Assembly (NCBI GenBank): GCA_039602395.1
Contig: JBCNJP010000018.1
Location: 1,922,001 to 1,986,000, forward strand
DNA from: Deinandra increscens subsp. villosa
Lineage: Eukaryota; Streptophyta; Magnoliopsida; Asterales; Asteraceae
Length of the DNA stretch: 64,000 bases
Direction of reading: 5' to 3'
Part shown: positions 22,201-33,439 of the stretch, piece after piece
Layout: each line of letters begins with the position of its first letter
Numbering within the stretch: the first letter of the stretch is position 1
Program-made: the position numbers and the translations under genes
The notes under the pieces: model-generated
What the model was told of the DNA's origin: nothing
Database searches by the model: none
What the model saw: only the letters and a program-made list of their open reading frames with translations

Positions 22201-23630
22201 GCCTTAAGGGTCGCATTAGGGTTTGTTTGTGTACTACCAGAAAATGATCCCCCCTTTCCTACCAACTCAGAAACCTGTTTCCCTATGTCTCCTACGGAAC
22301 GCTGTAAATCTAGAAAGGCCGACTGTTGGTTCCTAAAGAGTGTGTCGTGTTCCTTCAACTTCTGCTGCGTCTCCTGATCACGTGTCACAACCTGATTTAG
22401 CAATTGCATTTGTGCAGCCAACATTTCTTCAATCTTCTTCATACTCGACCCTGCATCACTCCCGCCATCCTGGTTCTGACGCGATTGAAAACCCGAGGGG
22501 TTCGCGCCACCCCGCCAACCAGAATTGGGGTTGGTCCTCCACCCCGACTGAAAAGAGTTACCGAACTGGTTTCGGTTAGAGATGAAATCCACTTGCTCCT
22601 GGCCGGCAAGTGGGCAGTCGATGGTGTCATGACCTCCACGACATAGTTCACATTTAGCCTGCTGCTGAAGTTTAATGTCGTTGATCTGTTTTTGCAAAGC
22701 ATCATACTGGGCCTGAGCAACAGTTTCAGAACTCACGTGGTGAACTCCCCGAGATGTAGAAAGTGAAGATTTCGTGGGAGCTAAAGTGGCCCTACGATCA
22801 CCGGGGTTCTGCTGCTCAGCTAAAGCAAAACTCTCGAAAAGGTTCTTGCACTCATCAATATCCAGCTTTTCCATCATGTGACCCCCTGCGGAAATGTTGA
22901 ATTGTCGCTGCGTTTCGTAAGTGAGACCGTTGTAGAATTTTTCGATGATTGCCCAATCAGTGAGACCGTGCTGGGGGCACTTGCTCAGAAGAGTGTTAAA
23001 TCGCTCGTACGCAAGATAATATGGCTCGTCAGGGTCCATGCGAAAAGAATGAATTTGCTCCCTCATACGTGCGGCTTTCGCGGGTGAATGATATTTCTTC
23101 AGGAATTTCTGTTAAAGATCGGCCCAAGTGGCAATCGAGTTCGCGGGAAGGGTTTCAAGCCACTGGGCGGCACGGGCGGTGAGTGAAAATGGGAACAAAC
23201 GAAGGTAGACAGTTTCTGGCTGAACGCCGTTGAGACCAAAAGTGGCACAGATACGCACGAATCGAGATAAATGGGCGGGTGCGTCCTCCTCGTCTAGGCC
23301 GTGAAATTGGATGGTTTGGGTTAGGGTGTTCAGAACATGAGATGGAATTTGCCAGTTGGCAGTGTTAGCAATGGTGGTGGGTGCAATGGAAAACCTAGCA
23401 TCTACGACTCCGTCACTTGCTCTTTCATGAACAGTACGTCTAGCAGCCATATTTAAATCAGGAAATGGAATGGGCGGTAGTAATCGAGAAACGGTTTTAG
23501 GGGTGTGTACCTTACTATCGCGAATGGCTTTCAGTTGCTCATGCAGCTCACGAATGCGCTCGTGAATATCTTTCTCGGGTTCGGACGTAGCAGAAAACTC
23601 AGGTGGACCTTGGGAACGAGTATGGGGCAT
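19221..23630 (-). pseudogene. gag-pol: Athila gag-pol, one stop codon, cut off before integrase
   Basis: A single frame from ATG at 23630, broken by TAA at 23114-23112 and then open for 1,281 codons from ATG 23066. Gag (retrotrans_gag type, RQFNISAGG motif) is followed by a knuckle (CELCRGGHDTIDC). Protease has D-L-G-A at residues 466-469 of the long part (the D-L-G variant is common in Athila). Reverse transcriptase has F-M-D-D at 906-909, bases 20351-20340. RNase H runs from LMCDASDFAVG to AADHLSRLED. The usual next domain, integrase, is missing: after CVSR the frame enters an unrelated repeat block and stops. Loss of integrase and of its own 3' LTR makes it non-autonomous. Confidence 0.9.
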
Positions 23631-23828
23631 AAACTAGAAAAGCACACAAGGAAACAGTTAAACCTAAATTAACTAAGGCACACAAAGTAAGGCAGAAAGC
23701 AAAAAGACTCAAGTTAACACCTAAGACGAAAACAATAAAACTTTAATTAAACTAATCACACAAAGAAAAAGAAAAACACAATTAATCCTAATCTAAAAAT
23801 CAAAGTTAATTTCGCTATTACCAAGTGT

Positions 23829-23845
23829 CCCCGGCAACGGCGCCA
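23829..23845 (-). other. Primer binding site (tRNA-Asp) of the inner Athila
   Basis: On the minus strand TGGCGCCGTTGCCGGGG, complementary to the 3' end of plant tRNA-Asp, the usual Athila primer. It follows the inner 5' LTR by six bases. Confidence 0.85.
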
Positions 23846-23851
23846 AAAACT

Positions 23852-25660
23852 TGATGTGTTCGGAACTACACTAAAAATACTATAAAAACCTAGACCTAAA
23901 CCTAGACCTAGACACACCTAATTTTACCGAAAATACCTAAACTAAACCGAACCCTAAGGCAAGTGTACCTGTCGGATTATAGTAAAGCTAAGGGAAGACC
24001 GGATATCGAACCCTAAGGACACTATGAATAAGACTTAACCTAGGACCTATGAAATGGAAATACTGAGTAAATTTGGGTTTTTGGATTAAATTAACTAACT
24101 TAACTAAATTAACTAAATAACAACCGACACGAAGGAACTTAGGACGAATTCAAATATGAGAAAGGTACCACCTAGACCTAGAATCCTAATTAATATTAAT
24201 GACCTCACTCGGCTATGACAAGTCTGATGGAACCGGGATCTTAACACACAACCTATAGAAACTCTACGAGCCCCCGAATCACTCTCCGGATGTTACTGAT
24301 AGAATACCTAAAGATTGGAATATGCTTACCGGTTTATTAGTTCACCTTTTGAGTCCTTCCTAATTGATTACTCTAACGCTCGGACAAGTGGTTCACCTTT
24401 TAAGTCCTTCCCACTTCAACTACCTAAGAACACCCTCGAAACAAACTAAGGCACCTTAAAATAGCCGGAGCTACCTCTAATTCCTACAATTGACACGGAA
24501 TAACAAGCTAACCATAAAACCTAGGCAATTTCCTTTTGGGACAATTATTCCTAAGACCTATTAGCTAACCCGATTACCCGACAATCTATTACCTTTTGAG
24601 TCTCTAGATAAGCAGCACACAAGAATTAAATAAATAACTATCAACTAATCCTATGATCACTATATAGTAAACCACATCAAATTGCAAACACACAGTCACA
24701 CAATTTAACTACTTCACCCAAACCGGAAGACATCCGCAAGCAAAGCAAGGATTAACTGATAATTCTAAACCTAATTCAAGCACACACATACATCAATGGC
24801 AGAAAATTAGAGGGGTTTAAAGAGCTATCAATCCATCAAGAAAATTATCATAAAATCGAATAAAACAATTAACACTAAAAAGTCATCATAACGGTCTAGG
24901 TGGCACAAGCAAGTTTAGTTCATAATGTAAGGTAGAAAACAACCAAAACCGAAGTTAACGTTCATCGTAAAAGAAAATAAAATAGGTTCAGCAGCCTGCT
25001 TGCCTGCTAGCTTGCTTAATAATTATATTGACCAATTGACGTGCTTGCCTGGCTGCCTGGCTGCCTGGCTGCTTCCAATTCGATTTCTTTCTTTACGTCC
25101 GTTTCTTTTTCTTTCGTTCGTATTCCTCCTCGTCTTCTAGGGTCGGCTCTGATTTTCTTCTCTCGTGGAGTCCCCTTTTTCTTCCTTTCGTAGGGTTTAT
25201 TTATTATCCTCTTTAAAATTAATTATGCCGTCAAACCTCCTTCCCAAGTTTCTTTTTTACGTAGAGTTTTTTTTTTTAAGCCAACCTCCTCTTCTTTTAT
25301 TAATTCGCTGGCTCTCCCCTTCTCATTAATTCTCTTCACAAAAATACATATATCACTTTTTGAATTCTTGCAATCCATTACGTGCTTCACATTTAATCAT
25401 GATAGTTTTTTTATATTTTTAATTCGCCCCCTTCACTCTAATTCATTAACCAAATTATTAACTAATATGCTCATTGAAAATTCTAAGGACATAGGAGTAT
25501 CTAGCCTAAAGCGGTCTCTTTCCTCCTAATCATCAGATTCAGTATTCCTATCACTCCTAAAATGGGAACCCACTAGCAGACTGATTAGCATATTTATACA
25601 ACAATAAACACACAGGCTATTTAAGCTATTCCTAGGTCAGCTGGGCCTACCGACACATCA
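23852..25660 (-). repeat. 5' LTR of the inner Athila, a different LTR type
   Basis: 1,809 bp, TGATGTG...CACATCA ends on either strand, next to a tRNA-Asp primer site and gag. It shares layout and short stretches with the 828-bp outer LTRs (the CCTAGACCTAGACACAC and CGAACCCTA blocks) but is twice as long and clearly diverged. No second copy exists in the composite, so the inner element lost its 3' LTR. A CTGG(C/T)TGCCTGG microrepeat lies at about 25045-25070. Confidence 0.75.
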
Positions 25661-25958
25661 TAGACTAGTAATGCTTTCCATTCAACCATACTTAACCACA
25701 TTTCCCAAATTATTTATTATTTAACATTTAAGCACAAAATTAGACAATCAATTCCCAGTTTCCTATCATTTTCCATTTAAGTTGCAGCCAGAATCTTGGA
25801 CATTTTTTAACTTTTTTTTTTTTTTTTGGATTTTTGGAATTTTTTTTTTTCATTTTTTCTTTTTTTTTTGTATTTTTTAAGACTCAAACTAACCTAAAAA
25901 TTAAAAGAAAAAACACACGACTCAAGACTAAAGACGCGGTCTTCCCATCCCCACACTT
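25661..25958 (-). other. Outer Athila internal non-coding segment
   Basis: Minus-strand sequence follows the CATTGGGGACAATG block with TTTAAGTGTGGGGATGG, a block typical of Athila. Long T runs (25806-25880, plus strand) lie here. No gene. Confidence 0.5.
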
Positions 25959-25978
25959 AAACGACACATTGTCCCCAA
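25959..25978. repeat. 20-bp direct repeat, left border of the inverted patch
   Basis: AAACGACACATTGTCCCCAA, identical to 27170-27189 in the same orientation. The two copies bracket the inverted LTR/protease patch. Too long for an LTR-element TSD. Confidence 0.85.
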
Positions 25979-26321
25979 CCCCGACGCGCATGAGCATTTC
26001 TTTAGCAGATCGGTCCGTTAAATATCCACGGGGAGTTGTGGAAAACTTGTTGGTGAAGGTTGATAAATTTGTCTTCCCCGTGGATTTTGTGGTCATGGAC
26101 ATGGAGGTAGATGAGAAATGTCCACTCATCCTAGGACGCCCCTTTTTGCGCACCGCCAAGGCATTGATCGATGTCTATGACGGGAAGATTACACTTCGTG
26201 TAGGGGATGAGACGATCACATTCGATGTCATGCAGTCCATGAAATACTCTGTAGGTCAGGACGATTCTGTTTACTTCATTGATACTTTCATTTCCCATAT
26301 GGATCGGTGTCTAGACTACAG
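25979..26321 (+). pseudogene. Inverted copy of the Athila protease segment
   Basis: A plus-strand fragment of about 110 codons matching the protease region of the minus-strand polyprotein (about 21257-21600) with only one or two base differences that I can find. It begins after the DLGA active site and ends at a CTAGACTAC junction, where it jumps directly into a polypurine tract and LTR. The left junction falls in a CCCAAYCCCGACG microhomology. It derives from a pol-carrying relative with an internal deletion from protease to the 3' end. Confidence 0.88.
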
Positions 26322-26333
26322 TGTGGGGATGTT

Positions 26334-27161
26334 TGATGTGTTGTAAACACATCCTGTTTTCCCGTGTAATTTGTATAATATTTGAGTCGGTTTTGAGTCA
26401 TTTTTATTTAGTATTTTATATATTTTAGTTATTTGAGTCTTAATGTGCTATTAAGTCATTTTTGTATATTTTTGGGGTGAGTTTGAGTCTTTTATTTTCA
26501 GTTATGTTTAGTTAGGTTAATTGTGATTTAATTGTGCTCAAAGTGGTTAAATATATTTGGTTGTAGGTTGACGTATGAGTCCGAAGGTGTGGTATGACAT
26601 TACATCGAAGATGAACGGTTAAAGAGTTGAATTAATGGAAGTTCAAGGACCGCTGTAGATTTACATATAAGTTGAGGGGGCTCGTAGGGTTTTGATAGGT
26701 TGTGTGGTTAGATCCTGGTTCCATCATTTTGTCATAAGCCAAGAGAAGTCGATAGCATTAATCAGGAGTCTAGGTCTAGGTGGTATTTCTTGTCATATCT
26801 GGTTTTCGTCCTTACGGTTTGAGTTTGTGGTTTGCTTTCCATTTTTAGTAATTTCCATTTTTAGCAGTTTCTATTTTTAGTAAGTTTAGGTAATTAGTTA
26901 ATTTTAGTTAATTTAATTAGTTAATCAATTCTCCAAAACAAAAACCAATTTTCACCAATTAATCAGTAATTTACTTTTCATAGTTAATTTTGTCTTCTAG
27001 TGTCTCTAGGGTTCGACCTCGGTCTGCCGATAGCTATTCTACATCCGATAGGTTCACTTGCCTGTTGAGTCGGTCTAGTTTGAGGTTAATTGGGTTTTAA
27101 TTTAGTGTGTCTAGGTCTAGGATAATTTAGGTTATTTTTATAGATCGATTTTTGCACATCA
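26334..27161 (+). repeat. Inverted third copy of the Athila LTR
   Basis: 828 bp, over 99% identical to the outer LTRs but in opposite orientation. A polypurine tract (AGTGTGGGGATGTT) precedes it and AGTTTTTG (27162-27169), the first bases after a 5' LTR, follows. The piece thus has a 3'-end signature on one side and a 5'-end signature on the other. Confidence 0.92.
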
Positions 27162-27169
27162 AGTTTTTG

Positions 27170-27682
27170 AAACGACACATTGTCCCCAATGTGTGATGAG
27201 AATAAAACAAAAAAAATAAAACTAAAAATAAAAGCACACGAACGATAAAATAAAAAAATAAAAATGCAAACGAATAATAATAATAATAATAGAAGACAAA
27301 CGAATGGAACAAACTCCCCTGATTTGTGATTTGGATGAATGACAGGCAAGCTTGGTCCGCAGGTTCTCCATTGTAATCCATGAGCATCCCAATGCGAATT
27401 TCATCGAACCTGCAACAAAACAAAACACAAAGACTCGACAAAACCACGATTAATCACGAAAAATAAAAATAAATAAGAATAAAAAAATAATAATAAAGCA
27501 AGTTGAAACGTGTTCACTTGGAACTTGGACTCTTCCAACACAATTTCATCATCTTGAACCGCCCCCAATTTCCTGCAAACACCAAAAAACACAAAACACG
27601 AAAACCGAAAACAAAAGCACACAAAGAAAAATTTAAACGAGTAAGTTACAAAAAATTTACAACTCGGGCTTTTCCCGAGTGT
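27170..27682 (-). other. Athila segment after gag, with post-gag stem-loop
   Basis: Contains the right 20-bp repeat (27170-27189) within a CACATTGGGGACAATGTG palindrome-like block on the minus strand. An ATT trinucleotide run lies near 27275-27292. A perfect 7-bp stem-loop (27662-27680: ACTCGGG-cttttCCCGAGT) lies immediately after the gag stop. No second gene. Confidence 0.6.
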
Positions 27683-29209
27683 TCAACCAACTGCATCAGG
27701 GGGTTTCTCTTTAATGTTCTTCCTAACCATGCCCCTAATCATCAGATCGTTTAAAATTTCTAAGGCCCCAACTAACCTTCCTCTTAAAATCATACCTATA
27801 AACTCGTCGACCCACCGGTGTTTAAACCTACCCGGAATTAACTTAATAACTACAATAAAGCTCAATCTCGGGTCATTCTTACAATCTACGTCCTCTAACG
27901 TCCCCACACTTGGACTAAACACAAGATCATCCTTATCACTAGTTAACCTACCAAGTGGGACGTCTTCTAGAACCTCATCACCTTCCTTCACTATCGGTTC
28001 CTCACACCTTAGCACGTCCCGAATGGAGATTGAGTACGGTTCGTGCTTTGGTGTATGAACCTCGCTCTCCTCACATACTTCTTTCTCGAGCGGGATGTTT
28101 TCAACCTCAATGGTCGGCTCCCCGTACAACATCTCTTCTAGCTGCTGCAAATCACCCTCGGGGTCAAACCGATCCTCATCTATCATTACTGGTGACATCG
28201 CCGTCCACTCCTCACCAAATAACTTTAACATTTGCGCTTCAAATAAATCATGTGAGTTTATGTCTTGTAGCGCCTCATCAACTCGCATCTCACTCGCATC
28301 ATTTTCCTCGTCAGCAACAACAGGCTCAGTGGCGTCTACCATATCCTCATTCATGCATCGATTCAAGTCATAAACGTCATCATCGTCCCACTGTTTCCAT
28401 ACGAATGGCTTGTAATAAGGTGTTGTTTCAGGCAAACCATCATAAAAATAACTCTGTGTGACAGGAGGTGGGACTACAACGTCCGTTATCGTCTCCTGTT
28501 GTAGGGTTTCCGCGATCATAGCTCCAGATGACATTCTCGTATAAGGATGTACATAATCTCTCGAAGCAAGGCACTCAAAACTGCTCAACGCCAGACGCTC
28601 AAACATCTCCATGCACTCCTCTGCAGTTTTATTTTTGTACAAATATCCTCCTGCTGTAAGGTTGACCAATCGTTTTGTCTCGAACGTCAGTCCTTCGTAA
28701 AATATCTCAACTTGTGTCATTAGATCGAATCCATGAGGAGGACACTCAGCTAACAACTCATTAAACCTGTCCCACATCTCATGGAATGTCTCCCCATCTT
28801 CCTGGAAAAATGAATAGATTTTCTTTCTCAGATAGGCAATCTTTGATAGCGGAAAAAATATATTCAAGAATTTCTTGACTAAGTCATCCCAGGTGGTAAT
28901 GGATCCTACGGGCAGACAATCCAACCATCTCTCAGCATTGTCACACAGGGAAAAAGGAAATAGACGCAAATAAATTGCATCATCAGAAACTCCGTTTAGC
29001 TTGAATGTACTGCATATTCGTCGAAACCGATTCAGGTGAGCATACGGGTTCTCGTCCTGCCTCCCATGAAACTGAACAGAGGTCATGATATATGGAAGGA
29101 TCATAGGTGGTATAGTGAATGAGACATTGATTGGTGGTGGAATGATGGGCGATCTAGGATATGTGGAGGGTCTCGATAACTCAGCGACTGTTTTCTTAAC
29201 AACAGACAT
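27683..29209 (-). CDS. gag: Athila Gag protein, intact, gag-only element
   Basis: 508 codons without a stop or frameshift. Residues about 45-225 form a retrotransposon Gag capsid domain (RFRRICSTFKLNGV, NLTAGG and the C-terminal MFERLA helix are typical of Athila). The rest is an acidic region without a zinc knuckle. A normal stop follows, not a pol frame. Next is a stem-loop, then the CATTGGGGACAATG block. Capsid proteins package element RNA; a gag-only element would need protease, RT and integrase from relatives. The outer LTRs differ by only about 0.5%, and an open gag fits recent activity. It is distinct in sequence from the gag at 23112-23630. Confidence 0.85.
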   Translation of the reverse strand: MSVVKKTVAELSRPSTYPRSPIIPPPINVSFTIPPMILPYIMTSVQFHGRQDENPYAHLNRFRRICSTFKLNGVSDDAIYLRLFPFSLCDNAERWLDCLPVGSITTWDDLVKKFLNIFFPLSKIAYLRKKIYSFFQEDGETFHEMWDRFNELLAECPPHGFDLMTQVEIFYEGLTFETKRLVNLTAGGYLYKNKTAEECMEMFERLALSSFECLASRDYVHPYTRMSSGAMIAETLQQETITDVVVPPPVTQSYFYDGLPETTPYYKPFVWKQWDDDDVYDLNRCMNEDMVDATEPVVADEENDASEMRVDEALQDINSHDLFEAQMLKLFGEEWTAMSPVMIDEDRFDPEGDLQQLEEMLYGEPTIEVENIPLEKEVCEESEVHTPKHEPYSISIRDVLRCEEPIVKEGDEVLEDVPLGRLTSDKDDLVFSPSVGTLEDVDCKNDPRLSFIVVIKLIPGRFKHRWVDEFIGMILRGRLVGALEILNDLMIRGMVRKNIKEKPPDAVG

Positions 29210-29383
29210 GGCGATTTTGACCGGAACAAACTAAAAGGAAATATGTACAAAAGAAAAACTAAAACTATACAATTAACCAAAAGACACTAAGACAAAAATC
29301 CTAAGACTCTAGACACGAAAAAAACCTAAAAGACTCAAAATTTCCTAGCAACGACCTAAGTTAATCTTGCTATTGCCAAGTGT

Positions 29384-29400
29384 CCCCGGCAGCGGCGCCA
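29384..29400 (-). other. Primer binding site (tRNA-Asp) of the outer Athila
   Basis: On the minus strand TGGCGCCGCTGCCGGGG: one base differs from the inner element's site. It follows the 5' LTR by six bases. Confidence 0.8.
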
Positions 29401-29406
29401 AAAACT

Positions 29407-30234
29407 TGATGTGCAAAAATCGATCTATAAAAATAACCTAAATTATCCTAGACCTAGACACACTAAATTAAAACCCAATTAACCTCAAACTAGACCGACT
29501 CAACAGGCAAGTGAACCTATCGGATGTAGAATAGCTATCGGCAGACCGGGGTCGAACCCTAGAGACACTAGAAGACAAAATTAACTATGAAAAGTAAATT
29601 ACTGATTAATTGGTGAAAATTGGTTTTTGTTTTGGAGAATTGATTAACTAATTAAATTAACTAAAATTAACTAATTACCTAAACTTACTAAAAATAGAAA
29701 CTGCTAAAAATGGAAATTACTAAAAATGGAAAGCAAACCACAAACTCAAACCGTAAGGACGAAAACTAGATATGACAAGAAATACCACCTAGACCTAGAC
29801 TCCTGATTAATGCTATCGACTTCTCTTGGCTTATGACAAAATGATGGAACCAGGATCTAACCACACAACCTATCAAAACCCTACGAGCCCCCTCAACTTA
29901 TATGTAAATCTACACCGGTCCTTGAACTTCCATTAATTCAACTCTTTAACCGTTCATCTTCGATGTAATGTCATACCACACCTTCGGACTCATACGTCAA
30001 CCTACAACCAAATATATTTAACCACTTTGAGCACAATTAAATCACAATTAACCTAACTAAACATAACTGAAAATAAAAGACTCAAACTCACCCCAAAAAT
30101 ATACAAAAATGACTTAATAGCACATTAAGACTCAAATAACTAAAATATATAAAATACTAAATAAAAATGACTCAAAACCGACTCAAATATTATACAAATT
30201 ACACGGGAAAACAGGATGTGTTTACAACACATCA
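29407..30234 (-). repeat. 5' LTR of the Athila composite
   Basis: 828 bp; partner of 17761-18587. Its outer edge CACATCA is followed by the duplication ACCAG (30235-30239). Confidence 0.93.
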
Positions 30235-30239
30235 ACCAG

Positions 30240-32720
30240 GTCCAATTTACCAGGTACAACTTGGTCCAAATTTCGGTGTTCAAGCTAATTTGTTCAAGTC
30301 AACGTCAAGTCTACTTCAACAACGCTCATGACGACACGCGATTCGAGATTTAGCCGAGCCAACTCAGCGGGTCGTTTACCTCAAATACAACTTATTTTGT
30401 TTAACTTTGTTTCACTCTTTGTTGTTGCTATATATAGAGCATTTAGATGATTTGAGATTTAAGACAAGTGTGGTAAGGTAGCCTAAGTGTTTGTTTTTCA
30501 TGGTGTAACTTTGTTTTCTCTCTAAACTCTTGTAATCCATTGTGAACTTGAATATAGTAATAAACATTGAGAATTTAAAGATTGTTCTTTGTGTTCTTCA
30601 TTGATTGTGTGATTGAGCTTCTTGATCAAACTTGAATTCCGCCTCGTTTGATCTCGTACTTGTGAGATTCTCAGATCTAAGTGGACCTAACAAGTTTGAG
30701 TGGAGATGCACTAAATTTTCGATACAAGATTATTATCCGTTTAAGAACAAGTAGAGGAAACTAAGTCCTTGTATTGAAAACATTCATGATATGCTTAAGA
30801 ATCCTATAGCCAAAGGTCTATCCTCATAAGTCTTTTCTAAGAGCTCATAACAAAGATGATGTTTACTAATGACCAAACATATCATACTATGAATGACAAA
30901 TTATTTATTTTTCCTCATCCCTTTGATTGTTTTGTCTCTAAATATGTTACGCATGCCTAACGGGACATCTAAACAGTTTATGTACAAATCAACATCAAGG
31001 GCTTAATTGTCAATTGATCCTAAAACTAAGTTGAGTTTTAAATTTAGGATTGTATTATGATTAATGGGGGTCTTGAGTTGGATAATCAATTCTATGACTA
31101 TATTTCTCTGCTACAGTTTTGGTTTAAAACTGAAATATATATTAAATTCTTATCAGACTAGTCTAATAACTCATTACAAATGATGACTAGGCCAAGTGGA
31201 AGAATGTTACAAATAGCTTTCTTGTGGCCCAAGTCAATATTTATTCTTACAAATCATTGACTTAAAATGACCCTATAGTTTCTTAATAGACATTTATTTT
31301 ATGGACGTAATTGCCTTTAATAACTTAATTAGGGTTTCCCCCCTGGTGTATAAATAGATGTATTAGGGAGAGACTATACACCACCATAATCACCATCATA
31401 AAATCAGTGTCCTCCTCTCTCCCTCTCTACAATTCGTGGGTCTCCACCTTAGCCATCCTAACTATACACCGTAAACGGGAACTCGATCAGTGGTTTCATG
31501 AAATCCTTTAACATGACTGCAGTTGTTGTGCTATCAAGTAATATTTACTTTTCGGTCATGTTTTACTATCATTAAGAGGAATCGTCCAACATCCGCGTGA
31601 TGAGGTGGCACGGTGATTCCCCGTGAAAAGCTTGGCGTCCGTGAAAATTGATTAGGTTTGGCTCTATCCATTGAATTAATACTAACTATTTTTTTACTTT
31701 AAACTAATTAAAAATAACCCAGACCACATAACACAACCACACCTTCATACCCCTCCTACTAAAACCACACAAATTAATCCAGTCATCGTCTACGTGATAA
31801 TCACACCACACCACATAAGGTATACCTCATATCCTTACAACCAATTTATTCAAATACACAAGTATGATAATTACATAGTCATTGATTATGTGTAGTGTTT
31901 TAAATTAAGATATAGTGGATAAATATATCCTGTGATACATGTACATATCATCCTATCACCCTATGTGTAATGTGTTATAGTAGAAACAATAAATATAAGT
32001 CTTTATACGATTTTCTTAGTTTTTAATTAAAATTAATAAAATATTTAATATAAAAAAAATATTGTTTTATGCCAAAAAAACACAAACATCCTAGTGGTGT
32101 TGGTGGTATCGGTGATGATTGATGAGAGACTAGTTGACTAAGAGATCACTAGTTTGATCCTTGAGTTCACAAGTTTTATCCATCCGGCCGTTCGCGAAGG
32201 TGAATTTTTTTTTTGAATAGACTCGACTGATTGCCTGAATTACCCGCACGATCTGTGCTCGTAACATGTGATGAATAACACTGCTGTACAAGATGTTCAC
32301 CTCCAAATAACTTGGTTAAAGTTCAATACCCTGCAAACAAATATAGTAAATAAAATCTTTAAGAAAACCAGAAGGCGTGTGAATAGTTTGTGGTAGGATT
32401 AAGGGAGGTTTAACAACGTGGAGGAAAACTCTAGCCAACCAAATCCAGCCTGAATCTGGTCCCACTTTGAGTGCAATGCATAAATGGCATAAAGACCATA
32501 TATATTTATAATATTAATAGTTTGGAAAATCATATGTACTACTGTTACAGGGATTGAATGAAAAGAAAGAGAAATGAGAAAAATGTTAAAAAATTTAAGT
32601 GGATAGTTATAATTAAAATATATTGTTTATCTCTTTTAATAAAGCAAAATCTGATTAAGAATATTATGTTATGTGTTATACTTCATAGCACGTCAAAAAT
32701 CTCATTTAATCTCAAACAAC
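30240..32720. other. Spacer with two promoter-like or LTR-like remnants
   Basis: No coding region. A TATATATAG box (about 30429) precedes a stretch resembling a copia R/U5 (CTTGTAATCCATTGTGAA...) that ends near CCTAACA at about 30690. A TATAAATA (31349-31356) is followed by a pyrimidine-rich leader (about 31410-31430). A tRNA-like A-box/B-box pair near 32095-32150 could be an old SINE. None of these has paired ends. Confidence 0.3.
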
Positions 32721-32723
32721 TTT

Positions 32724-33250
32724 ATAGCATAATAACTCTTCCCTTGACGCCGCCCCTTCTTCCGGCCTTCTTCCCTCCGACCCCTCCTGCCCCTTTCCCT
32801 TCCCTCCGGCTCCTTCTACCCTACCCGCCGTACTCTCCGGTCGCCTTACCCTACGCCCCCTACCTTGTTGCTGTTCCACTTCCTTCACCACCATCTCCCC
32901 CTTCCTCGCCACCCTTCGCTTCTGTCGCCACCACCGCTACCCCTCGCCTTCTACCTTACCTCCCTCTTTCGCCGGCTTCCTGGCAGCTCCGGACCACCGA
33001 TCCCAACGGTACGCCGTACCAGTTTAGGTACGGTGGTAGCTCTCTGGTACGGTGGCTGTGCTTGGTACGCCGGTTACGTGGTACGTCGGAACACCCCTCC
33101 TGCTGTGGTACGCCGGTTACGTGGTACGCCGATATTTCACCGACTTCTCTGGTACGACGTACGCCGGTTTCTTTGGTGCGGCGGCACCTCTGGTACGTCG
33201 GTTTCTTGGGTCGGCCATCGTTGGTTGGGATCCGCTTCCTACAATAATAA
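32724..33250. repeat. C-rich block with repeated GGTACGCCGG words
   Basis: Starts as a Pro/Leu-codon-like CCTYCC tract and continues into about ten GGTACG(C/G/T)CGG words (33008-33220). A frame crosses it, but the protein is low-complexity and resembles nothing I know. It may be a 5' leader of a former element. Confidence 0.5.
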
Positions 33251-33439
33251 GTTTAAAAGGATACTTCTTGTTTCAGTATGTATTATTTTTTCATACAAGG
33301 ACAAAATGACAAATTATCATATTTCAATTGTGAAGCGATAAAATTATCTCAGTTTAAAAAAACTTTATCAATCCTTGACGCCATTTACGAGATCACTCAG
33401 TTAAGTGAATTTTTTTTTGTTTTTTTTCTCCTTTCGTCA

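Larger units (their letters stand above)
17761..30234 (-). mobile_element. Composite Athila (Ty3/gypsy) insertion, 12.5 kb
   Basis: Outer LTRs 29407-30234 (5') and 17761-18587 (3') differ at about four positions. The 5-bp duplication ACCAG is exact (17756-17760 and 30235-30239), so this is one young insertion. Minus-strand order is 5' LTR, tRNA-Asp primer site, gag-only gene (29209-27683), a CATTGGGGACAATG block, an inverted patch (25979-27169), more outer-element sequence, then a second Athila 5' LTR of another type (25660-23852) with its own primer site and gag-pol, a polypurine tract and the outer 3' LTR. Gag sequence, primer type and the TAAGTGTGGGGATG block are typical of Athila. Either elements are nested with a deletion, or RNA template switching built the chimera. 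Confidence 0.88.

Noticed and set aside
25834..25980. N-terminal Phe-rich start of the 170-residue frame
   Set aside because: Only the part after 25979 is protease; the front is translated T-tract from the outer element.
32558..33341. 229- and 158-residue Pro-rich frames
   Set aside because: Two frames of the same low-complexity word repeat are open at once, and neither has known similarity.
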